64,000 bases of DNA from Pezizomycotina sp. ARF18 (taxonomy: Eukaryota > Ascomycota), in assembly GCA_002224055.1 (NCBI GenBank), contig AZLU01000115.1, forward strand, positions 1 to 64,000, read 5' to 3'. Shown here piece by piece: positions 24,200-37,006 of this stretch (position 1 is the first letter of the stretch; the number at the start of each line of letters is the position of its first letter). Both the position numbers and the translations under genes were made by a program. Under the pieces are notes generated by a model. The model made no database searches. It was not told where the DNA came from and saw only the letters and a program-made list of their open reading frames with translations.

Positions 24200-26757
24200 C
24201 TTCAGGTAGAGGAAAATGTATATATTCTGATAACTCTTAAAAGAGGATGAGATGACAGAAGTTACTCCTCTAAGCTCTGAGATCTTTTTCTAAGGAGAAT
24301 AGTGCGGTTGGTCTCAAGGAATGCAAATGGTCCCCTATTTGTACTCCATTCTTGAGAGCGGTTCGCTGCTTAGTATTCCCCTGCAATGTCATATCAGCAC
24401 AAGGATTTTAAATCCTGATATACGTAGGTAATTACTAGCGATCATATTGCTCTCGCTTCTTCTTTTCTTTTTCTCCCATATGTATTTTCTGGAAAAAAAG
24501 AAAAGAAAAAACAAGACAAAAAAACAAGCATGGCCGGATATCTCGGGTTTCTGTGATGCAAAACCGAATCACGCTCGCAGTTTGTACCCAGTACCACCCA
24601 TGTCCTTCCCCTCTTACGATTCTAACTGCATAAAAATTTCTTTCTTAGCGTCGGGGAGTAATTCAGCTACTCTTGAGAGAAAGACGTATTGCGAATTGGG
24701 TTGGAATTTGCTGGTCAGTCCACTGTATGCTTCTAGTATCAGAAGCCTGGATGCAGCTCTAGTTTAACGGCGTTGGCCTGGTTTCGTGTTTGAAAAATAC
24801 AGTGCTTAGAACAGGTCTATCAAGCATCATCATTCATGTACGTACCAGGTAAAAACGAGATGGAGACCCAACTTTCAATCCATATTGGGAGCTTCAATAG
24901 CTCCGTTTCCATCTTCAAACTGAGCTCACAATCACATCATTTTGAGTGAATCGTTCAATACTGGGAATCTTTGGTTCGGAAAAATGTTTATCGGTCCATT
25001 CGGCTGAAATCTCCGTCATCTTTTTTAAACAAGCACCTCCGCAAAAATGAAAATCCCTCTCCAACAGCTGTCGCCCCCCAGTGGAGCTAAATATCTCTTC
25101 GATTCATAGGATATACGTGAGACATTGAGGCCAATAATACACTATACGTAAAGTAAAGTACCCCAGTTGCTCTCTTTTAAACGCCCACACGCTGTAACGG
25201 TTTAGTGCATCTGCAAGGCGACGTCATTGGCACGTTTTGACCGAGAAACAGTCCGTTATTGCCCTTTTGGAGTGCTCCGAAGGTGGGTTTCGATCACAGC
25301 GGAGGAAAATTGCGGAGTATTTCCCGGGGCACCCAAAAAACAATTACACCAGTCAGTGCATGTTTCTGATTTGCAGGATCCTAGTCGTCAAGGTCGAGCG
25401 ATTTTAAGCAGAGCGAGGAGGTTTTGAGCAAACTTAGCCGAACAAGAGAGGGTCGAAATCAAGATGAAAGATGTCCATCGATTTTCAACAAAGTCCAAGG
25501 AAGCCACAGACAGTGAGGGAAGATCGTGGAGAAAGAAAAAAAAAAGCTTGTGGCGCCTCCTCAAAGTGTGGCATGTATTTAAAATTGACACCTAATTGGT
25601 CTCATTCCTTAATCCCTTGTAGGCTTTGCTTGAACCAGAATGAACATACCGAAGCTTTCGAGCAAATTATGTATCAACATAGATTCTTGCGGTAGTTGAT
25701 GAACCGGACGAGCTTCTGCTCAAGCAGATACCCACCCCCCCCCCCCCAGCTGCAATTGTATCGCAAGGATCTCGTTATGCGCCATGCAAGATTCTCGTCA
25801 ATCTCCGTCCGTTTTCTTGGTGCGCAGACGGCAAGGATCATGCATTGCTTGTCGCCGGTTCCGGCGGGCCGGAGAATAACGAGGTCCCCAAACTGCGACT
25901 ATTAAGTTAGTGTTAACTTCCTAATAAAGAGTGGGCGATAAGCTTCCATCCTCTTTCCCTCCATTAGTAACTAAACCTTTAGAACGACGGACCTGATGGC
26001 GCCTATCGGAGCGCGCTGCTCGTAAAAGAGCTATACGATACTTGCTATTTATTTATTCCTCAGGCCCCCGAAATTGCTGCGCGTCTATAATCATAAATAT
26101 TAAAGTACTAAGTATACTACTGTTTCAGAGTTATATTGAGTGTTTGTAGTGATATATGTCGTGAGCCCTGGCCCTTTTTTCCTACTTCCAAGTATTTTCT
26201 ATTATTTTATCGCTTATATAGTATATATAAAGGAAGTTGATACAAACTTTTATACAATATTCAATATTGTTTAACGTTTGTTACACCAACCAACCATGTA
26301 TTTATTTCAACTCCTAACAAACTACTCAAGTAGCTTAAGTATTTAATAAACATATGTATATCTTTACTTAATATAAAGTAAGTACAGTACCTCCAGCAGC
26401 ACATCTAATTTAATCTATACTCGACAAGAGGAAGTTTGATGAATACCGCCTTTCAATGATATGAGCGATAAAAGCGCTCCAATGCTCCTCCTATACTTAA
26501 ATTATGTTCGCACACATTTAGAGAGGCCAAGGAATTAGCGGTGGGAGAAAATCTTTCCCTGCTAATTCCTTGCTCTTGCTTTCTTGCTTTTTCTTCCTCT
26601 TCTTCCTTTTCTTGAGTTGCAAAGTCTCGAATCTAAACTCCTCAGATTTCTTACTTCAAGGATTCTAACGTTCTAACGTTGCTACATACATCATTCCATA
26701 ATAATTGCTTAACTTTCTCCAAAATCCTTCCTCACTTTGATTTACGGCTTGTCATTG

Positions 26758-26796
<39 letters not shown>

Positions 26797-27055
26797 TCTC
26801 TGTAAGGCGCTTCCAGAATACTGCCGCTGCTATCCCCAGTCTAGTAAGTCCCCACTTTTGGCAGGAGATATTCAATCACTCCACATCTTTCCTTTCTTTC
26901 CCCGCGGTTTTCCCTGCTTTTCTTGTCAGGCCTAGGCCATTTTGTGCGCCGTCTCGTTTCCCTCTCTTGGAGGGTTTTTCTCGCAATCACCGGACCTCGA
27001 AGTCTTGTGAGCCGCAAAGCGACGCAGACGTTGCACCGTAGCTCTCGCGTTAAAC
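24200..27055. other. Long divergent intergenic region
   Basis: This lies between the starts of the sugar transporter (-) and alanine aminotransferase (+), so it should hold both promoters. It contains a C-run at 25736-25747, AT-rich DNA at 26040-26400, and a (CTA)n microsatellite at 26758-26795. Scattered open frames (for example 25227-25427) have no recognisable content. Confidence 0.5.
26758..26795. repeat. (CTA)n trinucleotide microsatellite
   Basis: About 12-13 units of CTA, roughly 260 bp upstream of the alanine aminotransferase presequence ATG, probably in its promoter or 5' leader. Confidence 0.9.
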
Positions 27056-29306
27056 ATGTTCGCGCTCTCAAGAAGCTCATCGTCGCGATTGTTGTCTCAT
27101 CGGAGACTCCTCGTTCGCCCTTTCGACCTGGCGAAGCCAGCATTGACGGCAGCCGTGCGATCTCCACTTTGCAGCTCGAGAAGGGGTATGTTTTTTTTTT
27201 TCTTCTTCTTTAGGACCGGCAAAATTTGATTTAATATGTTTACCGTTTCACGTCCCGCGATAATCGTTTTATATGACACATCACATTGAATAATTCCAAT
27301 ACAATCGACCGATACTCTTTTGTGCGATACTGTATGATTCCTTTTCTTCGGGTGCTCCCTCCTTTTTCGAGGTCCAGAGCTCCGGTTTGGGCAAGGCATC
27401 ACACTCATCACACCATACAAATTGGCACCGGCAATCTTCCGAAACAGGGCGGGAAGAGAAGGAAGAAAAAATTAAGCTGCATGCTTTCCCGCACCTTCGC
27501 ACAGCTTTAATATACGAGGAGAGCTTACGCTGAAAATTTCGAGCTTGAAACAAGCTCACAGAGATCGCCTTCCTCCTTTTTACTTTTTATTTTTTCTTCA
27601 AGTTGAAAGAAAATTTAATACTAATCTTATCCATCATATAAATACCTTCCTCGAGGTGTTGATTTTATTTTCGACATTGGTTTTTTAAAGTTTCCTGCTA
27701 AACATTTCACAACGCTTTACCTTTACAACCGAGCAACCCACTAATAATAGCTTGTATTTCTTCTACACATAGACTCACGAAACATGACGTCTACTCCACC
27801 CTTACACGCCCTCGATGTAAACAACATCAACCCGCACGTCAAGCGGGCGAAATACGCCGTGCGCGGAGAGCTCGCCGTCCGCGCCGAAAAGTACCGGAAG
27901 CAGCTTGAATCCGGCGACAAGTCGCTCCCGTTCGACAAGATCATTTCCGCCAACATCGGCAACCCGCAGCAGCTCGACCAGAAGCCCATAACATACTTCC
28001 GACAGGTTCTGAGTCTGATGGAGTACCCGCGCTGCTAGACGAGTCTGATCCGGCCAAAGCGGAGCTCGTCAAGAAAGTATACCCGGCCGACGTTATCAAG
28101 AGGGCCAAAGCGCACCTGTACGCCGCACACAGCGTCGGAGCCTACTCGCACAGCCAGGGGGTACCCCATTTCCGCGATAGCGTCGCGAGGTTCATAGGAG
28201 AGGGACGGTCACCCGGCCGACCCGGAGAAGATTTACCTGACCGCCGGAGCTTCTTCGGGAGTCAACACGCTGCTCCACGTCATATGTTCGAGCCCGGAGA
28301 CGGGCATCATGATCCCGATTCCTCAGTATCCCCTGTACACGGCAACGCTGGCGTTGCTCAACGCGAGGGTCGTGCCGTATTATCTGGAAGAAGAAGCGTC
28401 CTGGGGAACGGACGTCGACGCCATGGGCGAGGTGGTCCAGAAAGCCAGATCGGAAGGGACGGACGTCCGATGCATCGTCGTGATAAACCCCGGAAACCCG
28501 ACGGGCGCGTGCTTGGAAGCCTCACAGATCGAGAATATCATAAAACTAGCCGCAAAGGAGCGACTGGTCATCATGGCGGACGAAGTGTATCAGACGAATG
28601 TGTTCAGGGGTAAATTCGTTAGCTTCAAGAAGGTCCTCAGAGACCTGCAGAAGACCGAGCCCGGTCCGTACGACAATGTCGAGCTTGTTAGTCTGCATTC
28701 GGTCAGTAAAGGAATGGTCGGCGAGTGCGGGCACCGCGGCGGCTATTTCGAGCTTGTTGGTTTTGATAAGGAGGTCGTCGAGCAGATTTACAAGTTTGTT
28801 AGTATCAGCTTGTGTCCGCCAGTGATCGGGCAGTGTCTCGTGGAGCTGATGGTTAATCCTCCGAAGGAAGGGGATCAGAGCTTTGAACTGTAAGCGACCT
28901 TCTCTTCCTAAACTCATAAAAATTGCTAATTTTTCTACTCTTACAGATATAACAAGGAGTACACCGGCATCTACAAGGGCCTGAAAGAAAGGGCGGAGGC
29001 TCTGCACAATGCTTTCAAGCAGATGGAAGGCGTTCAATGTGAAGATCCCCAGGAGCGATGTATCTGTTCCCCACGATAACGTTGCCAGAGAAAGCCGTCG
29101 AAGCGGCAAAGAAGGAAGGACGAAAGGCCGACGAGTTTTATTGCATGAAAATGCTGGACGCTACGGGAGTCTGCGTTGTTCCTGGATCTGGGTTTGGGCA
29201 GAAGGATGGCACATGGCATTTCAGGACAACGTTCCTAGCCCCTGGAACGGACTGGACCGGTCGGATCGTCGATTTCCACAAGAAGTTTATGGAGGAGTTT
29301 AAGTGA
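27056..29306 (+). CDS. Alanine aminotransferase with spliced presequence exon
   Basis: This PLP enzyme interconverts alanine plus 2-oxoglutarate with pyruvate plus glutamate. The core starts at ATG 27784 (MTSTPPLHALDVNNINPHVK), with KYAVRGELAVRAEKY, AYSHSQGVPHFRDSVARF, TAGASSGVNTLLHVI, NPGNPTGACLEASQIE and MADEVYQTNVF. The PLP-lysine region is LVSLHSVSKGMVGECGHRGG. A 57-nt intron at 28890-28946 precedes YNKEYTGIYKGLKERAEAL and HFRTTFLAPG; the TGA is at 29304. Upstream, ATG 27056 opens a basic, serine-rich leader (MFALSRSSSSRLLSHRRLLV). It joins in frame through an intron at 27186-27772 (GTATGT to ACATAG), giving codons for DSRN before the internal Met. At least three single-base deletions break the core (near 28033, 28205 and 29045), most likely sequence errors. 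Confidence 0.94.
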
Positions 29307-29455
29307 TTGGAGTTTTTTGGCGAAATTTTAGCATATTCCTTTTCTATAACGAATATCTTCTTCATGATCTTCAATAAATAAAAGCTCAGTAGCATTTAGA
29401 TCGATTTTGAACAGAATTGGCGCTAGAAATGCAAATTCTGATCATCTTAAATTCA

Positions 29456-31236
29456 TTAAAAGACAGCGATTCTGTGGAACCACCATGCTGGGGTATAAAA
29501 ATATCTCCTATTTACTGTGGAGACTTTATATGGATTCCGTGTTAATGGAATATATGCCCAATCCTTAATCACTCCCAATCTGCTCCTGAGAGTCTCAATC
29601 TGCTTCTTAATCACTTTCTCGAAGTCCTTGGCCCAATCGTCGTCGCCATCACGGCTAGTGATCTTGAGCCCGTCCTCGAACGAAATTGTAAGTGCGTCGT
29701 CATCACGGCGAGCCGCCAGGACCAACAAAGTAGATACGAACGCCTCTTTCATATATGCGAAGCTGAACTTATCCATCAACTGAACTAATTCTTCGAGGAG
29801 GTCGTCGTTAAAGTTGATAGGGGTATCTCGTAGTTTGTGCCTAAAGATATCAGCCAGAAGCTATAAATAATTCGGGAACATTTGTTGACTTACTGCCAGT
29901 ATTTACAATACAGCCTCCTCCCTTCGATTCCGGGATTCGGGAATGTATATTTTCTATCAAACCTGCTAGGCCGCTTCGTAATACGGGGTCAAGCCGCTCG
30001 GGATGATTAGTCGAAGCAATAATGTAGATGCCTTCATTTTCTATCAGGCCATCGATTTCATTAAAGAAGAAGGAGCGATTTTGGTCTGTAATGAATGCGT
30101 CGAGGTCTTCCAATGCCAGGATGCACGGCGCCTGCTCGCGAGCCTTAATGAATATCTGCTTGATGGAAAACTCGTCGCCGGCAAAAGATTTGAACGACTT
30201 TACGTAGAGCGTTGGGACGAAAGGAGTTCCATTCCAAAGCATTTTACTGAGGCTTTAATTGTGATGGTTTTGCCATTTCCAGGCGGACCAACAAGGAGAA
30301 TTCCCTCTTCCAGGCCACTCCAAGGCCGTCGTAGGTTTGTTTCCCACGGAAGAAACGGGCAACGTCCGCAATAATGTCCTCTTTCAAATTATCTTCGAGG
30401 ATAATATCGCCCCAGTTTGCCTTTTGGATGCTGCGCCAGAGCTCTGCGCTCTTTGACACCAACCTTGGTCGAAAACCCAAACTTCATTCCTAAGAACGCT
30501 TGACCAACCGCCAAGATCGACGACTAGCTTATCAACCTCGTCATCTCCCTTCTGTCCCCTGTCGTGGATCACATAAACCACCCTGAGGATGTTGAAACCT
30601 TCCGCCCACTGTGCAAAGTAGCCTGTAAACTTGGCTCCTTATGCTCGAGCTCAAACCCAGCAAACAAAGGGCTTTCAGCGACGGCGCCGGCGGACTGCGA
30701 CGACCTCCGAGCAGGGGCAAGGTAGTTGATCATCGATAAACCCGTTCCATCCCTGCTATCAGTAGAAGGCTCCAATATACCGTTTCCTGCAGCAAAGTAG
30801 CCGAAAAAGTCGATGTCGTATAATGGCACCGCCGCAACCCGCGCCGAAGGGCCATGGTGTGCGAGGATGCTCGTTACCAAGCGAGCGTTGACATCCGTCC
30901 GTTCCGCCCCGCTGTAGTCTAGAAGATCTTTGAAGACGTTCGAGGGATGTCGATGCGGCGGGTGCGGATGCGGATGCCCATCGTGGGGCTCTTTTGCACC
31001 GACGGAGGGTTTTAATGGAGCAGTATAAATATAGCGCCGCTGCCTGATTGTGCGGCATTGATGTTTATATTATCGCAGGACGGATCCGATACCTGAAAGG
31101 GAAGAAAGCCACCAAGCGAGGGATCGTTACCCGTCCGAACTGTGCCTTGCGGTCCCGAGGAAGGCGAGGCGCCAAAAGGCTGCCGTTGCAGAAACGATTG
31201 CAGGGGAGTCCCGGAAATTACTGCCCTTCGCGTCAT
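29456..31236 (-). CDS. BCS1-like AAA+ ATPase
   Basis: The Walker A region reads GILLVGPPGNGKTITIKA after one restored frame (about 30305-30250). The Walker B and sensor segments are PCILALEDLDAFITDQNRS, NEIDGLIENEGIYIIASTNH and PERLDP, followed by RPSRFDRKYTFPNPGIEGRR in another frame. This order and spacing is typical of the BCS1-like AAA family common in fungi. Before the ATPase lies GWSSVLRNEVWVFDQGWW and NWGDIILEDNLKEDIIADV. A likely intron at about 29893-29862 precedes a helical lid with LVQLMDKFSFAYMKEAFVST, ending at 29456. The N-terminus from ATG 31236 is S/G/P-rich and no transmembrane helix was seen, so mitochondrial inner-membrane Bcs1 itself is unlikely. Its 3' end is about 150 bp from the aminotransferase stop, tail to tail. 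Confidence 0.9.
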
Positions 31237-33651
31237 TATGCCAGCGAGCAGAAACGAGTTTCAACTGCAGAAATCTTATCTTCAACAAGAAATCCGATCT
31301 AAACCGAGAAATGCACCTGGAAAAATTATTTTCCCAACTGCCGGGCTTTGAACTTGGAGAAAAGAGAAAGAAAAAAAAGACCCCAAGTGAAATAAATTAA
31401 AAAAAAAAAAAAACTGGAAAGGAAAACGGCTGCAAATTCTCCTTGCCATGAAGGAGGTCCGTATTCATATTTAAACGTTTGAAGAAAGGGCAGGGATATG
31501 GCCTTTGAGTCTTTTTTATCCTGCGTGCCTGCTCGCGATCGTTGGAACGGCGGCCAACCAGCACCATGGCTTCACACAGCCACTTTCAAACGCGGTCCCC
31601 GCCTCCGTTTTTCGGTTGTATAGACCACTAATGTCGAAATCCTATATGGGCGCACAACAGTAGTGTAGTGGAAGCTGACGCGGACTGTTTGCATCCGTCA
31701 AAGACGTCAAGATCGCCGTTGACGGCGTGAAAAGGAAGGTAACAGCCAATCCGCGCCAAATCTTCGCTCTTTCGCAAGGGACCAAGCTAAAAGGTTACCA
31801 ACTCCAAGAAACTGATCCTCCGCGGGACTGGCCGTCGCTGATTTCGAACAGTCATTACTCGAATTCGGTAACGCCAATCGATATGAGATTAACTCCTCGC
31901 CCAAAAGTCTCTTTTTATTGGAACTTTTCGGGCAGTAGAGGCAATGCGAGGGGCCATGCTTATTTTCTGCGAGGGGTTACCTTTGTTGTTAGCCTTGCGA
32001 CGGCAAATGCATCAGAACATTCTCTCGCCTAATAGAAGCAAACGATTGTGAAACGAACGAACGAAAAAAGACCGTTTTTAATAACCCGTCTCTCTCTCTC
32101 TGCGCAGTGCGCACTGCGGGCGGACCACTTTTTCGTCTCCTGAGACAATAATAACAACTACTTACTTATTCAGCTACTCCGTAGTAGAATCCCCCAATAT
32201 GTAATAGCCGTAGAACGAGCAGATCGAGGGGTCTACTGCCGTAACAAGCATTACCCCGTTATTAATTTTCCACCTGGCCTGGAGAAAAGAACAGGGAAGA
32301 CAAAGAAGATCTGCCTCTTCTGGAGTCAAATCCGGTGAGCTGAGATGATTGGAAGCAGAGGGACTCAGCAATTTTGTTCGATAATCGATTGATTGAGTAT
32401 TTGATCCTTAACTTACTTCTTTGTATTGTCGTAGACAACAGGGAATTTCTTTCTTTCTTTGACGAACATACTACTGGACTAGGAGATTATATCTTCCGTC
32501 TTTTCTTTTTTCTTTCTTTTTTTTCTTTTTTTTTTTTTTTTTTTCTCAGGGACGCTGTACCTGGCCTTTCCTCATTACAATTTCATCTCCAAAAAAGCGA
32601 AAGCTCCTTTCCTTTCAACTCCTTCATCATCTAATTCACGACTTCTTTAACAATCAAAACGAACCCCTTTCTCTCCTTCTTTGACATAATCTCTCCGCCA
32701 CATATCAGGGCTGCTGCTGCTGACCAGGGGGATGGATTAGGTATTTCTAATTCCTTGATGCATGCGAAGCAGTTACTACTAAGTAGATACCTGACCTTGC
32801 TATCTCTTCCTATTTCGTAGGTTCGTGTTGGAGGGGGTTTCTGGTGGTTGTTCCAGACCATACGCACCCCAACTCAACTCTTTGACCAATTGATCGACCC
32901 CTTCAGACTTGGATGCTCACGGGGGTACTCGAAACAAACTGAAATCGGCCGGAGAAAAGAGAAGAAGAAGAAGAAAAAGAAAAGAATAAGAGAGAAAAAA
33001 AAAAACATGGCCCTGCATTTGGGAGATGCAAGGAGCTCGCTCGCTCTCTATCGGCAAAAGAGATCAGCCTGCGGAAATCAGGAAAGTAGAAATGCTACAA
33101 GGGTTAATCCTAGCCCATTCGCTCGCATTCGCATTTTTACCTCACTCGTCTGGTATCACAGCCTATTTTTGATCTTTTTCTCGGTTATTAGTCGTTATCA
33201 AGTGACCGATATGTGGATCCTTCTATCTGTACTTCTCGATGAATAAATACAATAGGTTGAGAACCAATTGACAACTTTTAGTCCCGTTAGGTTTTTTTCT
33301 TTCTTTTCAAAGGCGTTGGAGAGTAGTTGTTGTTTGGCTTTCTGGGTCTCTCGTGTGTTCAGCTAAGGCACGATCCGCTGCATAAAGAGTCAGCCAAGTT
33401 TGTCAGCGTGAAGCTTCAGCGAATGTTTCATAGAACGCAGCCAGTCCGGTGGAGCGTTATACTTATTAGAACGCTTGTACGGATCTTCAAGCGGGTCGTT
33501 ATGCGGAAAATATTCACTCCCTTTTAAAAATTACTCTCCTTACTTTGACAATCTTTTAAACGGCTGGTGACCGTTCCTCTTTTTTTTTTTTTTTTTTTTT
33601 GCTTTCAATTCAATCTATCCTTGTCCTTTTCGATTTTTCATTCTCTCGACA
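31237..33651. other. Divergent intergenic region with simple repeats
   Basis: This lies between the starts of the AAA gene (-) and the rhodopsin-domain gene (+). It has A- and T-runs (31398-31412, 32526-32545, 33582-33600), a short CT repeat beside a 16-bp palindrome at 32103-32118, and purine-rich DNA at 32950-33006. A 101-codon open frame at 31727-32032 has no recognisable motif; I leave it uncalled. Confidence 0.45.
32103..32118. repeat. Perfect 16-bp palindrome next to (CT)n
   Basis: CGCAGTGCGCACTGCG is its own reverse complement. It follows a short CTCTCTCTCT run. GC-rich in AT-richer surroundings. Function unknown. Confidence 0.55.
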
Positions 33652-35098
33652 ATGTTGAACTGTCAGGTCGAAACGTTCATTTGGTTATTCCTCGGGTTGT
33701 TGCTCATAGGGCTGCGGCTGGGTGTGAGGGTCTGGTTGCTGGGCAGCTTTAGAAGTTGGCGGATCGACGACTATCTGATGATTCTGGTTGGCATCTTGTT
33801 CATTTTGGTATATTAACGTCCATATCTAATATTATTACAAAATTCGTAGGCAGTTCTAACCTTTTCTACAGGAAGCCCTCCTCTCGTTCTTTGTCTACAA
33901 TCTAGGGACAAACAATATGAAGGAAAGCGTGAGGAATCGCTCACGAGCGCAGAGATCCGGAGACGGGAAATGGGTGCGAAACTCCTGTACGCGGGTGGTT
34001 CGTCTACTTTCTCTGCTGTGGTCGCTCAGTGGGCGATGATCGAGTTCTACAAGAGATTAAGCCTCGGACGGAAGGTTTACATGTGTCTGCGCATCCTTTC
34101 GTGGTTGGTTGCATTGTCGGCCGTTGGAGTTGTCTTTACGCTCACCTTTACGTGCTGGCCTATCCAACACAACTGGCAGGTTTTGCCAGACCCAGGGGTG
34201 TGTGATATCTCTTTCATGAAATTGGTTTTCTTTTTTTCGCCTGCTAACACAATTTCTCAGTAAAATGCACTGAAGATTGGGCGTACTTTGCCGTTACGGG
34301 CCTTCCCAACATTCTAACGGAGTTTGCCCTCCTCTGCATTCCTATTACTGTCCTCTTTCGCATTCGTATCTCTCTGCGCCAAAAGATTCCCCTCTTCATT
34401 CTTTCGGCCTCGGTGGCCTTATAATCGCTACGACAGCCCTCCGACACGTTTCGATATTCCGCGACATCTACGATTCGAAATTAGTAACGATATGGGGACT
34501 CGGGAGGCATTTGCGAGCATTTTTGTGGGGAACGCGCCGCAGTTGAAGCCGTTGTACGACCTATGTTACGATAAGATTACAGGGCACTCTCCCTCGGAGC
34601 TTTCGTCACAAGACGACGAGGAAGACAGAGAGGGAGAAGAAGAAGACATGAGAAGAAGCCGACCCAAGTCCAGGACCGTTTCTGAGTCTAGGAGTGTTTC
34701 TGAATCTCGGCCTCGTTCTAAATCCAGGACCCGCTCTATGATATCTAGAATGTCTAGGGCGCGTTCCGTATCTAGAGCTCCTTCTGAATTTGGGGACGAG
34801 GAGAAAGGGAAGCTATCGGAGAGTACCAGCAGGCTGAGCACGCCGATACCGCTCCCGTCTCATATGAGCCTCTATATAAGGCCGTTTCTCCGTTTGTTTT
34901 AACAGACCCGCTGAGAAATAGTACCGACCGTCTCATTATACCTACGAAGACATCGCTAGACGTCTCCTTCTCCGATCTACATCAAGGTCGGAAATGGAAA
35001 CAGCAGAGGAGGTCGATAATAATCCCGAATTCGGCAAGTTTCGCTTCTTTGACCGCAATTCGGGTATCCAGCGGCCTCCGTCTTCCTTAAAACTATGA
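33652..35098 (+). CDS. Pth11-like rhodopsin-domain integral membrane protein
   Basis: A seven-helix fungal-specific membrane protein of the large SAT4/Pth11-like group, some members of which act as surface or signal sensors. ATG 33652 gives ETFIWLFLGLLLIGLRLGVR, then SWRIDDYLMILVGILFIL (the IDD motif typical of the group). An intron at 33808-33871 precedes SFFVYNLGTNNMKESV. REMGAKLLYAG, QWAMIEFYKRLSLGRKVYM and FTCWPIQHNWQVLPDPG follow. A second intron lies at 34198-34260, then CTEDWAYFAVTGLPNILTEF and TTALRHVSIFRDIYDSK. The cytosolic tail is Ser/Arg/Glu-rich (SRTVSESRSVSESRPRSKSR) and probably ends at 35098 after NPEFGKFRFFDRNSGI. Several frame breaks occur. The ligand or pathway cannot be deduced. 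Confidence 0.88.
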
Positions 35099-35648
35099 GG
35101 GGGTTTTATTCGTATTTTCTTTTCTTTCTTGTTCATAGCATAGCACACAGTATAGCATAGCGGATTTTGGTTGAAAGCATCATACTCACGGATTTGACGA
35201 AATGTACTAGCAATAATAGACAAGGCTACCATAATCAATGGCATCGATATCAGATAACATTCGCGCGTTAAAAGTGCAGATCATTAGTGATACTGAACTA
35301 TTATCTTTTCTTCATTATTTGCGAAAATGTGACAGTGTACAGGTACTATCAGCCTAACTAGCTAAATTACCATCCGTGTAACTTTTGTGGAGTCTTGATC
35401 TCTATATTCTTCTCATAAGGAAAGTCATTGCGTCGTTGGAAGGTCGGAGCGGATTAATTTTGTTCCCTTGCATAACATCTGCTGAAGCTTAAAAGGAGAG
35501 AAACCTTCGTCGGCGACCTCCGCGAGATTCTCCAGAAACCTCCAAGAACAGAAGCCGACTCTTCCATGGCTAAGCGATTTATCAGAAAAATTTACTCAAA
35601 ACTGCTAATAGTGGTGTAAACTCCTTTTAATCGCCTCAAACCTCGGTA

Positions 35649-35660
35649 GTATATATATAT
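35649..35660 (+). promoter_or_regulatory. TATA-type block upstream of PNP
   Basis: An alternating TA run (35649-35660) lies about 100 bp before the purine nucleoside phosphorylase ATG, a normal distance for a fungal core promoter. Evidence is position and composition only. Confidence 0.4.
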
Positions 35661-35761
35661 AGCGCTCAAGTCCTTGCCCATCTTTAGCTTATGCCCACCA
35701 TAAACGTTCATTCCACTGATTACCTAGCTTTTGAAACCAATCCCTTCGACCTATCTTCACA

Positions 35762-37006
35762 ATGACCGCAGCACACGCCAACACGTACGAGCTCGCCAAT
35801 GAGACGGCGGCGCACATCAACAACCTACTGCCGGAGAAGCTACGGAGCCCAAAAGTCGGCGTCATCTGCGGCTCTGGTCTCGGGGGTCTCGCTGATACCG
35901 TTAGCGCAGACCTGAGGTTCGATATACCTTACGGCGACATTCCAAACTTTCCACGGTCGACGGGTGGGTATATATCAGCGCTATTTTAGGAGGCTTTTTT
36001 CTTCTTCTCTATTGCTGACTATTGGCATCCATGTTTTTAGTCCTCGGTCATGCCGGAAAGCTGGTATTCGGTAAGCTCGGCGAGAGCCAGACGACGGCCG
36101 TTCTGATGGTGGGGAGAGCACAGTACGTAAAATAGCTAAAACTACTTCGCCCTTCTTTTTTTCTAAGCATATAATTCTAACGAACATCGTCCCAGCTTCT
36201 ATGAGGGCCACAACATCGATAAGACGGCGTTCCCGGTGCGGGTTATGAAGCTTTTGGGAGTTGAGGTCGTACTGGTCACTAACGCCGCCGGAGGATTGAA
36301 CCGGATTTCGCTGTCGGCGATATCTGCATCATAAATGATGTGAGTACGGGGCGATTTATTTCTTGAGTTTTTGTAGAGAAAGAAAGAGAAATTGATAGGC
36401 TAATTTTTTTTATAAGCACATCAACATGCCCGGCCTCTCCGGCATTCACCCTCTCGCGGCCCAAACATCGAAGAATTCGGAACCGCTTCCCCCCTCTATC
36501 GGACGCATACGACCTAGAGCTTCGCAAGTTCGCTCACAAAGCCTACAAGAAGCTCACATTAACCACCCGTCCCGCCGCCTGCACGAAGGTGTTTACTGCT
36601 TCGTCGCGGGCCCGTCGTTTGAGACTAGGGCGGAGTGCAGGATGCTCAGAAGCTGGGGCGCCGACGTCGTCGGCATGAGCACGTGCCGAGATTGTCGTCG
36701 CGAGGCACGCTGGCATGCGGATACTGGCTATGAGCCTGGTGACGAACAATGCGGTCCTGGCGCCGGCGCCCAGGGGTGATGACGTTATAGCGGAAGACGG
36801 AGACGTCGACCTGAAAGGCGTCATGAAGGCTGGCGCTGCGAACCACGCTGAGGTTCTGGAGGCCGGTCTCATGGCGGCGAAGGATATGCAGGTATGGCGC
36901 CCAAAAAAAAAATATGTTGCGAGAATCCTTTTTGCTAACTCCGTATTTCTTTTCTTTCTTTTAGAGTCTAGTCGCACTGGTAGTAGACGAACTCCCGAAC
37001 CTATAG
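35762..37006 (+). CDS. Purine nucleoside phosphorylase
   Basis: This enzyme cleaves inosine or guanosine with phosphate in purine salvage, in the cytosol. ATG 35762 gives [20 protein letters not shown] and [17 protein letters not shown] (phosphate-binding GSGLGGL). Introns are at 35964-36040, 36123-36195, 36340-36416 and 36892-36964, all GT-AG and phase-consistent. The exons between give [36 protein letters not shown] and, after an indel, [20 protein letters not shown]. Then come [30 protein letters not shown] and [10 protein letters not shown], and the last exon ends [13 protein letters not shown]. Length is near the usual 300 or slightly more. Three to four one-base losses break the frame (near 36299, 36448 and 36685). 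All family blocks are present in order. Confidence 0.95.

Noticed and set aside
27773-29306. Frame changes in conserved genes as programmed ribosomal frameshifting
   Set aside because: They occur at many unrelated sequences with no slippery heptamer, in almost every gene, and mostly as missing bases. That fits sequence error far better.
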